From Hordeum vulgare subsp. vulgare (taxonomy: Eukaryota > Streptophyta > Magnoliopsida > Poales > Poaceae), in NCBI RefSeq assembly GCF_904849725.1, contig NC_058524.1, positions 486,397,763-486,461,762 on the forward strand: a stretch of DNA of 64,000 nucleotides, read 5' to 3'. Positions 44,601 through 55,227 of this stretch are shown here, one piece after another. Each line of letters starts with the position of its first letter. Positions within the stretch are counted from its first letter, which is position 1. Made by a program: the position numbers and the translations under genes. The notes beneath the pieces are model-generated. The model was not told the origin of the DNA. It searched no databases and worked only from the letters and a program-made list of their open reading frames with translations.

Positions 44601-46979
44601 AATGAAACTACACGAGATTCTAAGCAAGTTTCATGTAGGACACAATCAAATCGGCGCTACGGTTCAACAACTACGAGCAAAACAAGAAATCACTACAATC
44701 TGCCAAAATCAACCACATAGCATTTTCTACACCCCACAACTACGGGCTACACAAAACCAAACTACTCAACCAAGGCATGACACGAAAGAGGTCAAGAAGC
44801 ACTACTACAAACAACTAACAACAACTAGCATGGCAGCAAGGAACACTAGGAAAAGAAGTCACAAAATGGCATCTCACACACTATTTCAGACTTAGTGAAA
44901 ATAACACTTCATGAAACTGCAGTTTTCGATCTGAAGCCATATTGACAGCAGCAAAACCATAAGCTACGGGACTCCAAATGGCATGAAAATTCATAGCATG
45001 CTAGAGAATCACAAAGTCTACAACTATCTCCATTGCACCAACCTCAAAAGAGCTACAGATCACAAGATAAAAGCAAAACAAAACAACAACAAAATATAAC
45101 AGATTTCAGACTTAGAAATATTTCAGCACCTCCAAATCAGCACTATTTCTAGCAAGTTGAGAGCAAGCAAATCACACCTAAACATGCATTTTTATTGCAA
45201 CCAAAATTACCAGGGGCTAGTCTAAACACCCAAGAACAACTCCCTAGTTGACAACTTAATCAAACGAAGAACGGAATAAATCCTACGAAATAGACAAGAG
45301 GGCAACATGGCAAAATATCGCGCGAACTAACTTACTCAAAAGCTAAAACTAATTGCGTGGATTTTTCTACCCCGAAAACATATGAAATATGTGGGGTTGC
45401 AACACAAAAATATCGCCGCACGTAAATGCGAGATAATTACCTATACACGGAAAATAAACTAGCGGCAAATCCCTACACGCAAAAATACCAACGGCTACTC
45501 TAAAATACATGGCAAGAGGGTTCCTAAATCATGGACATTTCTACTACCGCATTCGAGCAACCCGGTCTTGGGCGAAAAAATAAATGCGGGCGTCTATCCT
45601 ATTGGAACAGCATGTTAATCTATGCATTTGGCACGGCAAACCACGTCAAACAAATATGCAAGTTCTATAATCGGATTCTATGTGCAAAACTACACCAAAT
45701 ACATATGCTACACGCCTCGTTCCGACACACGGAATAAAAAGTTACGGACGTTTATATATACGTCTAATTTCCTGAATAATAATATATTTTCAGAAAAATC
45801 CTAAGCTAAATGGGCCTATCAGATTCGGCGCAAGATAATACCTAGCGCCTAGTGCGCGATTTGGGCGAGAGAGGGGCCTCACCTTAGCAGGCCTCGGCAA
45901 ATAAAAATAACCACACGCCGAAAACGGAATAAAGGGGGAATCTTCTGGGGCGTGGGTCTCGGGCTATCACAGGAGGACTCCTCCTTCCCTTCCTTTTAAA
46001 GGTCTTTTACCTTTTATATATTCTCCAAGCCACATCAGCCTTTGAGAGAGGCTTTGACCAGCCCACCAGGGGCTGGTCCACCTCTTCTCACAGCCAACAA
46101 GGCTCCTAGTTCGTCACACCCCTCCCGGTGGTCCCCCGGCACCCTCCCGGCACTCCCGGAACACTACCGATGAGCCTGAAACTTTTTCGGTGACCAAAAA
46201 AGGACTTCCTATATATCAATATTTACCTTTGGACCATTCCGAAGCTCCTGTGACGTCCAAGATCTCATCCGGACTCCGAACAACCTTAGATCACCAACAC
46301 CTATAACTCAACTATATTGAAACGTCATCGAACCTTAAGTGTGCAGACCCTGCGGGTTCAAGAACTATGTAGGCATGACCGAGACATTCTCCAGTCAGTA
46401 TCCAATAGCAGGACCTGGATGTCCATATTGGATCCTACATATTCTGCGAAGATCTTATCGGTTGAACCTCTATGTCAAGGATTCACACAATCCCGTATAT
46501 CATTCCCTTTGTCCTTCGGTATGTTACTTGCCCGAGATTCGATCGTCGGTATCGACATACCTATTTCAATCTCGTTACCGGCAAGTCTGTTTACTTGTTC
46601 CGTAATACAAGATCCCGTGGCTAACTCTTTAGTCACATTGCTTGCAAGGCTTGTTTGTGATGTTGTATTACCGAGTGGGCCCCGAGATACCTCTCCGTCA
46701 CACGGAGTGACAAATCCCAGTCTTGATCCATAATAACTCAACGGACACCTTTGGAGATACTTGTAGAGCACCTTTATAGTCACCCAAGAATGTTGTGACA
46801 TTTTATGCACACAAGGCATTCCTCCGGTGTCAGTGAGTTACATGATCTCATGGTCATAGGAATGTATACTTTTATGTTTCCATTCAATACAATTATAGCA
46901 TGGATAATAAACGGTTATCTTGAAACGGGAAATATAATAATAACTATTTTATTATTGCCTCTAGGGCATATTTCCAACA
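41688..46979 (-). repeat. 5' LTR of BARE copy 2, split by an insertion
   Basis: On the plus strand it starts tgttggggaacattgcatgg and ends gggcatatttccaaca, the reverse of the BARE/Angela LTR. The two LTR parts are 41688-42247 and 45972-46979, separated by 42248-45971. On the minus strand a TATA-like CTATATATAC lies near 42140. Confidence 0.9.
42248..45971. mobile_element. Solo-LTR-like insertion, 3,724 bp
   Basis: It has ends tgtcacgccc and gggctatcaca, and a perfect 5-bp duplication GGAGG at 42243-42247 and 45972-45976. There is no primer site, polypurine-bounded coding region or long frame inside. The length and TG...CA ends fit a solo LTR from a family with very long LTRs, probably Gypsy. 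A GAA triplet run lies near 42547-42570. A non-coding LTR-like element with a different structure cannot be excluded. I do not name the family. Confidence 0.8.
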
Positions 46980-47461
46980 ACCAAAAGATCTTCTTCTCTG
47001 TCGAGGAAGAAATTGATTAAACTATAAAATGTTTCAAAAGGTTTTAATCGAAGGATTGGGTATGTGTAGGCTTTGAGATGAGCATCACCTGGAAACTTTT
47101 CTTTAGTATTACCTCGATCCCCTTTAACAGTACGGTGTTCCTATGACTCAAGAAAGTGGAAAATTAAACAGTAAAAGTAATTCTTCACGCTTCACTGTCC
47201 TCATATCAATTTGTTTGGGGATACACCAATTTCCTCACTTTCAAAGTCTTCGAGGAATCACAATTTCCTCGCTTTCAAGGTCTTCGAGGAATTACCATAG
47301 TCTTCAGCCGAAGACATTAATTTTTAGGGCTCCATATTCTTCGAATAACTCAAACTCCTTAGCGACTTATAGGGCCTGTGTACAATCATAAACACATTAG
47401 TCTCTTAAACTATAAGTTTTCAATACACCAAAGTCACTAAGGGACGCTAGATACTCTTACA
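46980..47461 (-). repeat. LTR fragment of the SIRE-type family seen at 11442-12853
   Basis: Text such as cccctttaacagtacggtgttcctat, attcttcgaataactcaaactcc and cactaagggacgctagatac parallels 12497-12853 in the same direction. It is truncated on the left by BARE copy 2 and ends with cttacaa at 47461. Confidence 0.78.
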
Positions 47462-48584
47462 ACAGAACCTAAGCCAAACCTTAGCATATCGGTGCCACCA
47501 AGTTTGTTTTTGGTCTAACCGAAAAAGAGTGACCAACTCCGTGGTTAGCCATTTTCTAAAATCAGAAATTCTGAGTTTTGAAAATCGGTCTCCTCGAAAT
47601 GAGGGACTCTCGAGGCCAAACTGAAATTGGACGGACCGAGATGTATATATCGGTCTCACCGAAAAGGCCAAAGTTGCCACATTTTGCACTAGTCGGTGCA
47701 ACCGATTTTTTACTTCGGTTCCATCAAGTTGGGAAATAAAGTTGTAACAGTTTGATTTTTGGAGATGTCTATATATACCCCTCCACCACTTCTCACTCGT
47801 AGAGAAAGCACTCAGAACATACAAACACTTGCCTCATCCATTTTTCTGAGAGAGAGCCACCTACTCATGTGTTAAGATCAAGATATTCCACTTCAACCAT
47901 ATGCATCTTGATTTCTAATCTCCCCAAGTTGCTTTTCACCCAAACAATCTCTTCTACCCAAGCCAAATCCGTGAGAGAGTGATTGATTGTTGAGGAGACT
48001 ATATTTTGAAGCACAAGAGCAAGGAGTTCATCATACTTACCACATCTATTACCTTTTGGAGGGTGGTGCCTCCTAGATTGGTTAGGTGTCGCTTGTTAGT
48101 CTCCTACTTCGTGGTGTGAAGTTGAACCAAGAAGTTTGTAAGGGCAAAGAGATCGCCTACTTCGTGAAGATCTACCCCGAGTAAGGCTAGTCTTCCGTGG
48201 ACGTAGGCCATGATGGAATAGACAAGGTTGCTTCTTCGTGGACCCCTTGTGGGTGGAACCCTCCGTGGATTCTCGTAACCATTACCCTCCATGGGTTCAA
48301 GTCTCCATTAACGTGGATGTACGATAGCACAACCTATCGGAACCACGGGAAAAATCTTCATGTCTCCAATTCCGTTTGATCTTCCCATCCCTGCCCTCTA
48401 CTTACATATGCTTGTCTTTATTTTCCGCTTCTATACTCTTAGACTTGCATGTGTAGGGTGTGCTTGACTTGGTACAATTGCTAAAACTTGCCAACAACTA
48501 AAATTGGGAAAATGTTAAGTTTTTATTTCGTCAAGTAGTCTAATCACCCCCCCCCCCCCCTCTAGACATTATTTCGATCCTACA
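47462..48584 (+). repeat. Maximus-like LTR fragment, plus orientation
   Basis: The right end reads a long C run, then tctagacatt, then tttcgatcctaca, then the first bases of a primer-site-like agtgg. This is the usual end of Maximus-type LTRs in Triticeae. A TATA-like tatatatacccc lies near 47770. The 5' end and the rest of the element are missing. A 14-base C homopolymer sits at 48547-48560. Confidence 0.65.
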
Positions 48585-49999
48585 AGTGGGCACACGAAAT
48601 GTGGGATAATAGAGGTTAGATAAGGATCCGAAGAAGAAGAAAAGCAAGAGCAGCAGTAGACGAGAAGAAGTAGCAGCACATAGAAAGAAGAAACATCAAC
48701 ATGAGAAGAAGAAAAGGAAGATGATGGACTTCCACCTAGCTACCATCAATGAACTTTCCCCCGTTCAACCATATGTCTCTTAATACTTTGTGCTGTCATT
48801 TGTTAGTAGGTACGATGAAACTATGGTTTGTTTCCTAGATAGGATTGAAACTATATTCAAATTGTGTGTGATAAGATCACTACTAGTGAGAAGTGGTGAC
48901 AACAACTTACGCCGTTTGCAACCAAACATCGTGTAATTTGTGCGCCTACTTCAACACAACCAACCAAACGGTGGGTCAATATTAGTTCCTTCATGCAGCC
49001 AGTCTGGATACGGGCAACCAAAACTATATGAAGATGTTGGTTTTTGGTTGTTTTATCTCATGCAGGTCCATGAGAGAAACGCATGCAATGCAGGCAAAAT
49101 CGTTGTAGACAACTAAACATGCTCCTTCAGATTGACAAAGTCGTCAGAAACGTCTTCACAGTCGAAGAACACATTTTCTTCCATAAAACGCACGTCGTCG
49201 GAAAACTCAAAGTAAATTTAGAAGAATGCAACCATCAATATCAAATTTAGGACTTGAACTATAATGGGACGGTCTCATTTATCACAATTTAGAGGAGGAA
49301 GTAGACGAACCTCCACCAACTAATACAATATTCAAACCTAGAAAAGGAACTAATACAATATTCAGTTAGAATGATAATAAGGATGTTGGATAAAATATTT
49401 CAAACGCGCACAAGGCTGGATGACCGGTGATTTGAACGGGTGGGTCCACTTCCAAACACACACGGCCCCCACTGGTCCTGTCCCTCTCTCCCATCCATGG
49501 GCAGCGACAGCGCGCGCGGCAGTCTCCGGCCGATATACACGCAGCCACTGTCAGTGTTTGTTCGCTTCCCCGGCGCCCTCGCCCTCTCCGAGTTTTGGGT
49601 ACCGGCGAAGGAATAATCGGGGAAATAGGGCTCGCTCAAAAAAGGCTCACCCACACACCGGCCGCAATAATTCGCGGAAGCGACCAAGCTGCACTTGCGC
49701 TCGCGGACAAGCCCACCCATCAAACGAATCCGGCAAATCTTCGCGAGCTTGTGGCGTACAGCCGCCCTCCCGCCCTCCCCGTATACCGCCCGGAGAATAC
49801 ATACATACATGCTCGCCATTGCAACGGACACAGCACAGCACAGCCACAGCTCCGCCGCACGAAACTGCATGCCGGTTTAAGTTCGGCGCTCAAATCGGGA
49901 CTGCACCCTGTGCAGCGCGCCTGAGACCTGACGTACCATTGCTGCCGCCGCATTGCGCTGAGCAGAAGAACTTGCACGTAGCTGGCTGTGGTGGCCGAC
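48585..49999 (+). promoter_or_regulatory. Upstream region and 5' leader of GLK1
   Basis: The first part (48590-49380) is AT-rich and unremarkable, with GAAGAA-rich text near 48640-48720. From about 49400 GC content rises towards the gene. I see no convincing TATA box within 100 bases of the start codon. An upstream ATG at 49809 opens a 23-codon reading frame that ends at 49880, 119 bases before the GLK1 start. The exact transcription start cannot be set from sequence. Confidence 0.5.
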
Positions 50000-52573
50000 A
50001 TGCTTGCCGTGTCCTCCGCGAGGTGCCTGGCCGCCGACGCGGACGAGCAGCGTGCCGAGGCCGCGCCCATGGAGACGGTCGGGGGCGCAGCGGTGGTGGC
50101 CGACCTGGACATAGACTTCGACTTCACCGTCGATGACATAGACTTCGGGGACTTCTTCCTCAGGCTAGAGGACGGCGACGCGCTGCCGGACCTCGAGGTC
50201 GACCCCGCCGACATCTTCACCGATCTCGAGGCGGCGGCCGCGGGCGTACAGGAGTTGCAGGACCAGCAGGTGCCGTGCGCCTTCTTGGCGGCCGTGGAGG
50301 ACGTGGGTTCGGTCAGTTCCGCCGGTGGTGTCGTCGGCGTAGAGAACACGGCGTTCGGTGAGGAAGGACGACTAGGAGACGAGAAGCGAGGGTGCAATCA
50401 AGCCGAGGTGGGCGAAAACATGAGCGGCGGCGACCGCCCCATTGTGCCGGACGCAAAATCGCCGTCGTCAACAACGTCGTCGTCCACGGAGGCTGAGAGC
50501 CGCCACAAGTCGTCGGGCAAGAGCTCCCACGGGAAGAAGAAAGCCAAGGTGCGTTCATACTTCCTATTGGTCATACATATATGGAAGCTTTATAATTCTT
50601 AGATAAGTTTGCACCTTGTGGTATTAATGGCGTGCCCTATCTGCAGGTGGACTGGACGCCGGAGTTGCACCGGAGGTTCGTGCAGGCCGTAGAGCAGCTC
50701 GGCATCGACAAGGCGGTGCCCTCTAGGATTCTGGAGATCATGGGGATCAACTCACTCACTCGGCACAACATAGCAAGCCATTTGCAGGTGCGTGCAGGCA
50801 TGGAACTTGAAACTAATGTCAAACTGAACATTGATTGTTCTGTATAACCTCAGTTATACGTCGATGGCTGTACTAGCTATCAGGATTCAGGACCTAGTTT
50901 AATAAATCAACCAAAAAAAGAGCTCTGAGCTAAGGAAGATCGATAGAAGAGCAATCCAAATCTGCACATCTCTCTATTTGCAATTCACAATCAGGTACCA
51001 AATATTATGAAATACAGTACTAGCTAGAAGAAAACGATGCAGAATTGCAGAGTTGAAGCTAGCACAACGGGATGCAGATATAGAGCTAATTAGTTTGAAC
51101 TATGCCTCGCACAAATGTACCGTGCATGCATGCAAATGTATGTTCAGGATTCAAGTGATAATGCATGTCGTTCATTAGCCACAAAACATGCATGTCAGGT
51201 GTAATGCATGCAACCATGACAAAAATAAAAACTGTCAAAGTAGAGCAACCTTTGTTATACTAGTACATTTCAAGAACATTTTATAGGTAGACGCCATCCG
51301 TTCAATCATCTACGTACTCATATAGATGTAGGTTCACGGATTGAACGGCAAGTTTGTCAACCTTGTATAATTGGACATGCTGAGTTCTGTTTGAGTACCG
51401 ACCCACTGTTGGGACCTCACCACAAGTATAAACTTGTCCTACCCAGAAAATAGTAAACAGTAATTGAGGGTATCTGAAAATAGGTTGCTATTGGCATCGA
51501 CTCATCCCACTGCTGTGCCGATCGATTAAATGATTTCCCCATATCTCGTTGCAGAAGTACCGGTCTCACCGTAAGCACATGATGGCGCGGGAGGCGGAGG
51601 CGGCGAGCTGGACGCAACGACGGCAGATGTACGCCGCCGGCGGACCGGCCGCGGCCGTGAAGAGGCAGGACTCGAACATGTGGACCGTGCCAACCATAGG
51701 CTTCGCGCCGCCGCACCCTCCTGCACCTCCTCCTCCGGCAGCCATGCAGCACTACGCCCGGCCGTTGCACGTCTGGGGTCACCCCACAATGGACTCGCCC
51801 CGGATGCCGATGTGGCCGAGGCACCCGATGCCCCGCGCCCCGATGCCGGCGTGGGCTCCCCCGCCGCCGCCGCCGTCCGACCCGGCTTTCTGGCACCACC
51901 CTTACATGAGGGTACGTGCAAGTGCAAACGTAGCGCCACTGATGGCAGTCTTGTGTGGTTGTGGGCTCGTGTGTCGCTTGTTTCTTACGTTTTGTTTTTG
52001 GTTTGCTTTTGTGCAGGGGCCAGCAGCGTATATGCCGACCCATGGGACTCCTTGCATGGCAATGCCGATGGCACCGGTGAGCAGTTTACTTTGCCATATT
52101 TACCTGCTCGCAGAAGCTTGTGCATGAGCTGTGGTATTTTCTTTGCTATTGTTCTACCAAAAACTGACGAGATGAATAATTTTGCTGCTCCAGAAATTTC
52201 CTGCTCCACCTGTGCCGGTTGCCATGCCGTGCCCAGTCTATGCGCCCCCCTCTCCGTCGCCAGCGCTGGCGAGCAAGAGCCAACAAGATTCGCAGCTCCA
52301 GCTACAATCACAACCAGTACGTGTATACACGACAATATTCCACTTATCCTACTGCCTGCACTACTGTGGCTGAGCCAGTTTTTAATTAGTTAACACTCTC
52401 TGTCTTGTTGGTGGTTTTTGCAGTCAAATGAGAGCATAGACGCGGCCATTGGTGACGTTCTATCCAAACCGTGGCTGCCGCTGCCGCTTGGGCTGAAGCC
52501 CCCTTCGTTGGGCAGCGTCATGGGCGAGCTTGAACGGCAAGGCGTGGCCAATGTGCCGCAAGCCTGCGGGTGA
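50000..52573 (+). CDS. GLK1: GOLDEN2-like transcription factor GLK1 (six coding exons, 459 residues)
   Basis: Exons are 50000-50548, 50647-50787, 51555-51911, 52017-52076, 52194-52316 and 52424-52573. All introns are GT-AG and all exons keep phase 0. The protein begins MLAVSSARC, has an acidic segment at residues 34-65 ([20 protein letters not shown]), and a basic HGKKKAK before the GARP DNA-binding domain (about 184-240, [36 protein letters not shown]). AREAEAA follows, then a proline-rich region, and finally the GLK-specific C-terminal box encoded by the last exon ([19 protein letters not shown]). GLK proteins act in the nucleus to switch on light-harvesting, chlorophyll-synthesis and chloroplast-development genes. 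The closest resemblance from memory is to rice GLK1. The frame is intact, making it the only clearly functional gene in the window. Confidence 0.96.
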
Positions 52574-52962
52574 GTGCTGGAGGATGCATCGATTCGCGTG
52601 CACTCCATGCATGCATGACCGCTGCTACGTTCGCTGTAACAGCAGCGAACAGCAACAACAAAATCGTCGACATGTCTTTGTTCCTTGGAACGTTTTGTGG
52701 ACCTGCTCTCTCTCTCTCTTGGTCAACCTGTGCATAATTTCGATCAAGAGAAACGTCGTTATTTCTTCACTTTTGAGACGCATTTTTGTTGCACCGTAAA
52801 CTTTAACCCTGACGCTCGACCTCGATCGGCTACTGTACCCGAAGATTCAACTTTAGGCCATCTCCAACGTTAACCAGCAAATTGACAACAGTGTCCATTC
52901 ATTGACGGGAGGACCAGTCCACCGACACGGACAAGGCAAGAGCCTGTCAGTAACGGGCAATT
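52574..52962 (+). other. 3' flank of GLK1
   Basis: Presumed 3' UTR and intergenic sequence. No strong AATAAA is seen close to the stop. From about 52855 the text ggccatctccaacg resembles the ends of low-copy DNA transposon remnants common in grasses, but no partner end was found. Confidence 0.45.
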
Positions 52963-52966
52963 TGAA

Positions 52967-53027
52967 ATCTATCTATCTATTTCTATCTATTTCTATCTTC
53001 TATCTATCTATCTATCTATCTATTCTA
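52967..53027. repeat. (ATCT)n microsatellite, interrupted
   Basis: Tetranucleotide runs of tcta/atct with a few ttctat interruptions. Confidence 0.92.
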
Positions 53028-53050
53028 TTATATACTAAAAACAAAATACG

Positions 53051-53671
53051 GGTCAAAATTAGAGAAATATGATATAAAATCCCACGTTAATCAAAAAATA
53101 CAAACCATCCCTTAGGTGGACCTTCATAAATTAGGAAATCATAGCCGTTCAATTTTCGTAACATAAAAAGTTTTGTGGGCCTCTCAACATAACGTGGTAT
53201 GTACATCTAACCTTTTTTAGATTCCAAAGTAGTACATCTTAGTGTGAGCGTTAGTGTGTTCAAAAAAATGTGAGTGTAAGGTCAAAATTAGAGAAATATG
53301 CTACAAAATCTCACGTTAATCAGAAAATACAAACCATCCGTTAGGTGGACCTATGTAAATTGAGAAATTGTTGCCGTTCAATTTTCGTAACATAAAAAGT
53401 TTTGTGGGCCTCTCAACATAACGTGGCATGTACATCTAACCTTTTTTAGATTCCAAAGTACTTCCTCCGTACCTAAATATAAGTCTTTTTAAAGATTTCA
53501 CTGATGGAATACGTACGGATGTATATAGACATATTTAGATTATAGATTCATTCATTTTGCTCTGTATGTAGACCAGTAGTCAAATCTTTTAAAAGACTTA
53601 CATTTAGAAACGGAGGGGGGAGTACATCTTAGTGTGAGCATTACTGTGTTCAAAAAAATGTGCGCGTAAGA
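53051..53671. repeat. 229-bp tandem duplication, second copy split by a MITE
   Basis: Copy A (53051-53279) and copy B (53280-53460 plus 53623-53671) share ggtcaaaattagagaaatat, the text around gttttgtgggcctctcaaca, and acatcttagtgtgagc with few differences. The MITE at 53461-53622 lies only in copy B. No coding frame is present. Confidence 0.9.
53461..53622. mobile_element. Stowaway-type MITE (Tc1/mariner), 162 bp
   Basis: Terminal inverted repeats begin cttcctccgtacctaaatat at the left and, in reverse complement, the right end reads ctcccccctccgtttctaaa. TA target duplications lie at 53459-53460 and 53623-53624. The cctccgt...aaatataagtcttt signature is typical of Triticeae Stowaway elements. 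Confidence 0.92.
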
Positions 53672-55139
53672 GTAACATTTCTTTTTCTTGCCTAATGTAA
53701 GCTATATACGTGGGACTCTTGCCCTTTATTTTAGGGGTACGCGGGGCTCTTCCTAGCACGTATATCTAACTTTTTTAAAATTCCACATAGATCTCAGCTT
53801 GAGCGTGTTTGTAACATAAATAAGTTTTTTTCTTGCCTAGGCAAGCTATCCGAGGGACTTGCCAACAAGCACCTGTTCTGGAGGGATGCCTCCGAACAGA
53901 CACCTTTTCTTCGCACCTTTTCCAGATGTATATATACTTGAGAATCAATAGAAATCATGACTGATCGTCCATTCACTTTTATTCAATCTCGGGCAACAAC
54001 AGTAAGAGGCGTCGGGCTCGCACGTCCGCTGTGGTGTTGTGTGGCCGGGGCAGCCGAACGGCATCACGCCGTCGTCCGGAGAAGACAACGTGCATCTATG
54101 ATGCGTCCGTACAAGAAATCCATCCGGAGAAAGCTAACTGGATTGTCTATTTTCTTAACAGCATTAAGAATCCAATGGCCGATTGCCTGCTTCTTTCTTG
54201 AATCAACGGGCATCTGGAATCAGAAAGATGGCTCCGTCATGGCGTACGTGGACTCCAACGCGATGGTGCAGGAAAGTACAGCGGCTCTCGTCGCCGCCAC
54301 CAACACACTGCCACGGCGCCGCCGATGCTGGCCTTTGTGTCGGCTGCACGGCAGCCCGTGGTGCCGCTGCCGATGCAGGGCCTTGAACCGACCGGTGTCG
54401 TCATCACCCCTGCACGAGGACGTGACCGACAAAGCCGCGAGGCTGCTTCTCTGCCGCCTCTGACCCCTGCGGTTGTTGAGGTGGAGGGCGACGCCCTCGC
54501 CTCCGTCTCCGCTCCGGCCGGGGCCTCGACCTCCGTCTTCGGATCATGCGTACACAACTTCTCAGACGCTGCGGCCGATAACGCCACCGTGCCTCCGCGC
54601 CTGCCATCCCCGACGCCCAACACGCCTCCGCCTCGCCACTGCCTTATGCCCTTTGGCTTCGCCATGTCAAGCCCTCCGTCGAGCAGCCGCGCCGCACGCG
54701 CAGGGAGACTTAGAGCCCGGCCGCCCTCGGGCTTGTGAACGGCGCCTCCAACGGCGTCGCGCTGGGCAGCCTGCTCTCTGGAGGATCATCAGACAAGGAC
54801 GAGCGCGACGGGAGCGTCTCTCGTCGCCGGTGAATGCCCCAGACGGCGGCGTGCGTGGAGGTGGTGTCGGTCGGCCGTGGGCTATCCGCCGATTCCAGTA
54901 TCGTGAGGATTGGGGATTTATTCCCCTAGTCTCTCTCCTTATCTGTTCGGTGGTAGACCAGGTGACTGTCATCCATACGTGGCCCATGTGCCATGTGCAT
55001 GTAGTGAAAATCTGGCTGTAGCACTCGATCATTTACTTAATTTGCTTTTATTAGCATATAGCAGATTTAACAATAGTTCTAGCAGAATGCGAGTGTGGTT
55101 TGCCTCAGCATTCTTTATATAATACTAACAATTTGGAAC
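53672..55139. other. Unclassified intergenic stretch with GC-rich open frames
   Basis: AT-rich to about 53950, then GC-rich to about 54890. Two overlapping plus-strand frames (53957-54463, 168 codons; 54325-54738, 137 codons) are rich in A, P, R and S. Antisense frames of similar size exist, which is typical of GC-rich non-coding sequence. I recognise no domain. It could be a gene fragment or promoter-proximal remnant, but nothing supports a product. Confidence 0.4.
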
Positions 55140-55227
55140 AACAACTATGCATCAAATCTTGATGTAAGTTCAAAATGAGAATTATAAAGTGTCGTACTCA
55201 ATATGGTTTTCATCTTTGTCCAAAAAT
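55140..55227 (+). pseudogene. Gypsy gag fragment, left part
   Basis: The plus-strand frame reads SIWFSSLSKNS up to the insertion point and continues at 63840 with the same frame (IDSWNKCKDAYISKYFPS). The combined text is the usual Gypsy gag core. The AAAAT at 55223-55227 is the target copy of the element inserted at 55228. The left limit is approximate. Confidence 0.65.

Larger units (their letters stand above)
37781..46979 (-). mobile_element. BARE/WIS/Angela-like Copia copy 2, minus strand, 3' end missing
   Basis: Going leftwards from the 5' LTR (46979-41688, itself split by a 3.7-kb insertion) there are a primer site (41686-41676), a long leader, gag, and protease-integrase-partial reverse transcriptase. 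It stops within reverse transcriptase at about 37781, where Maximus-like sequence begins. RNase H and the 3' LTR are absent. Confidence 0.88.

Noticed and set aside
47462..48584. Pairing this LTR with the Maximus-like fragment at 35695-37780 as one element
   Set aside because: They are in opposite orientation and the LTR texts do not match over the visible parts.
49400..50558. Long minus-strand frames opposite GLK1 exon 1 and its leader
   Set aside because: They are antisense shadows of GC-rich coding and leader sequence; no domain and no splice structure.
51417..52043. Minus-strand 208- and 137-codon frames over GLK1 exon 3
   Set aside because: Arginine/proline/serine-rich antisense of the proline-rich GLK1 exon; not a gene.
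52967..53060. Helitron 5' end (TC...TACTA) near the microsatellite
   Set aside because: No CTRR end with a nearby hairpin could be matched downstream.
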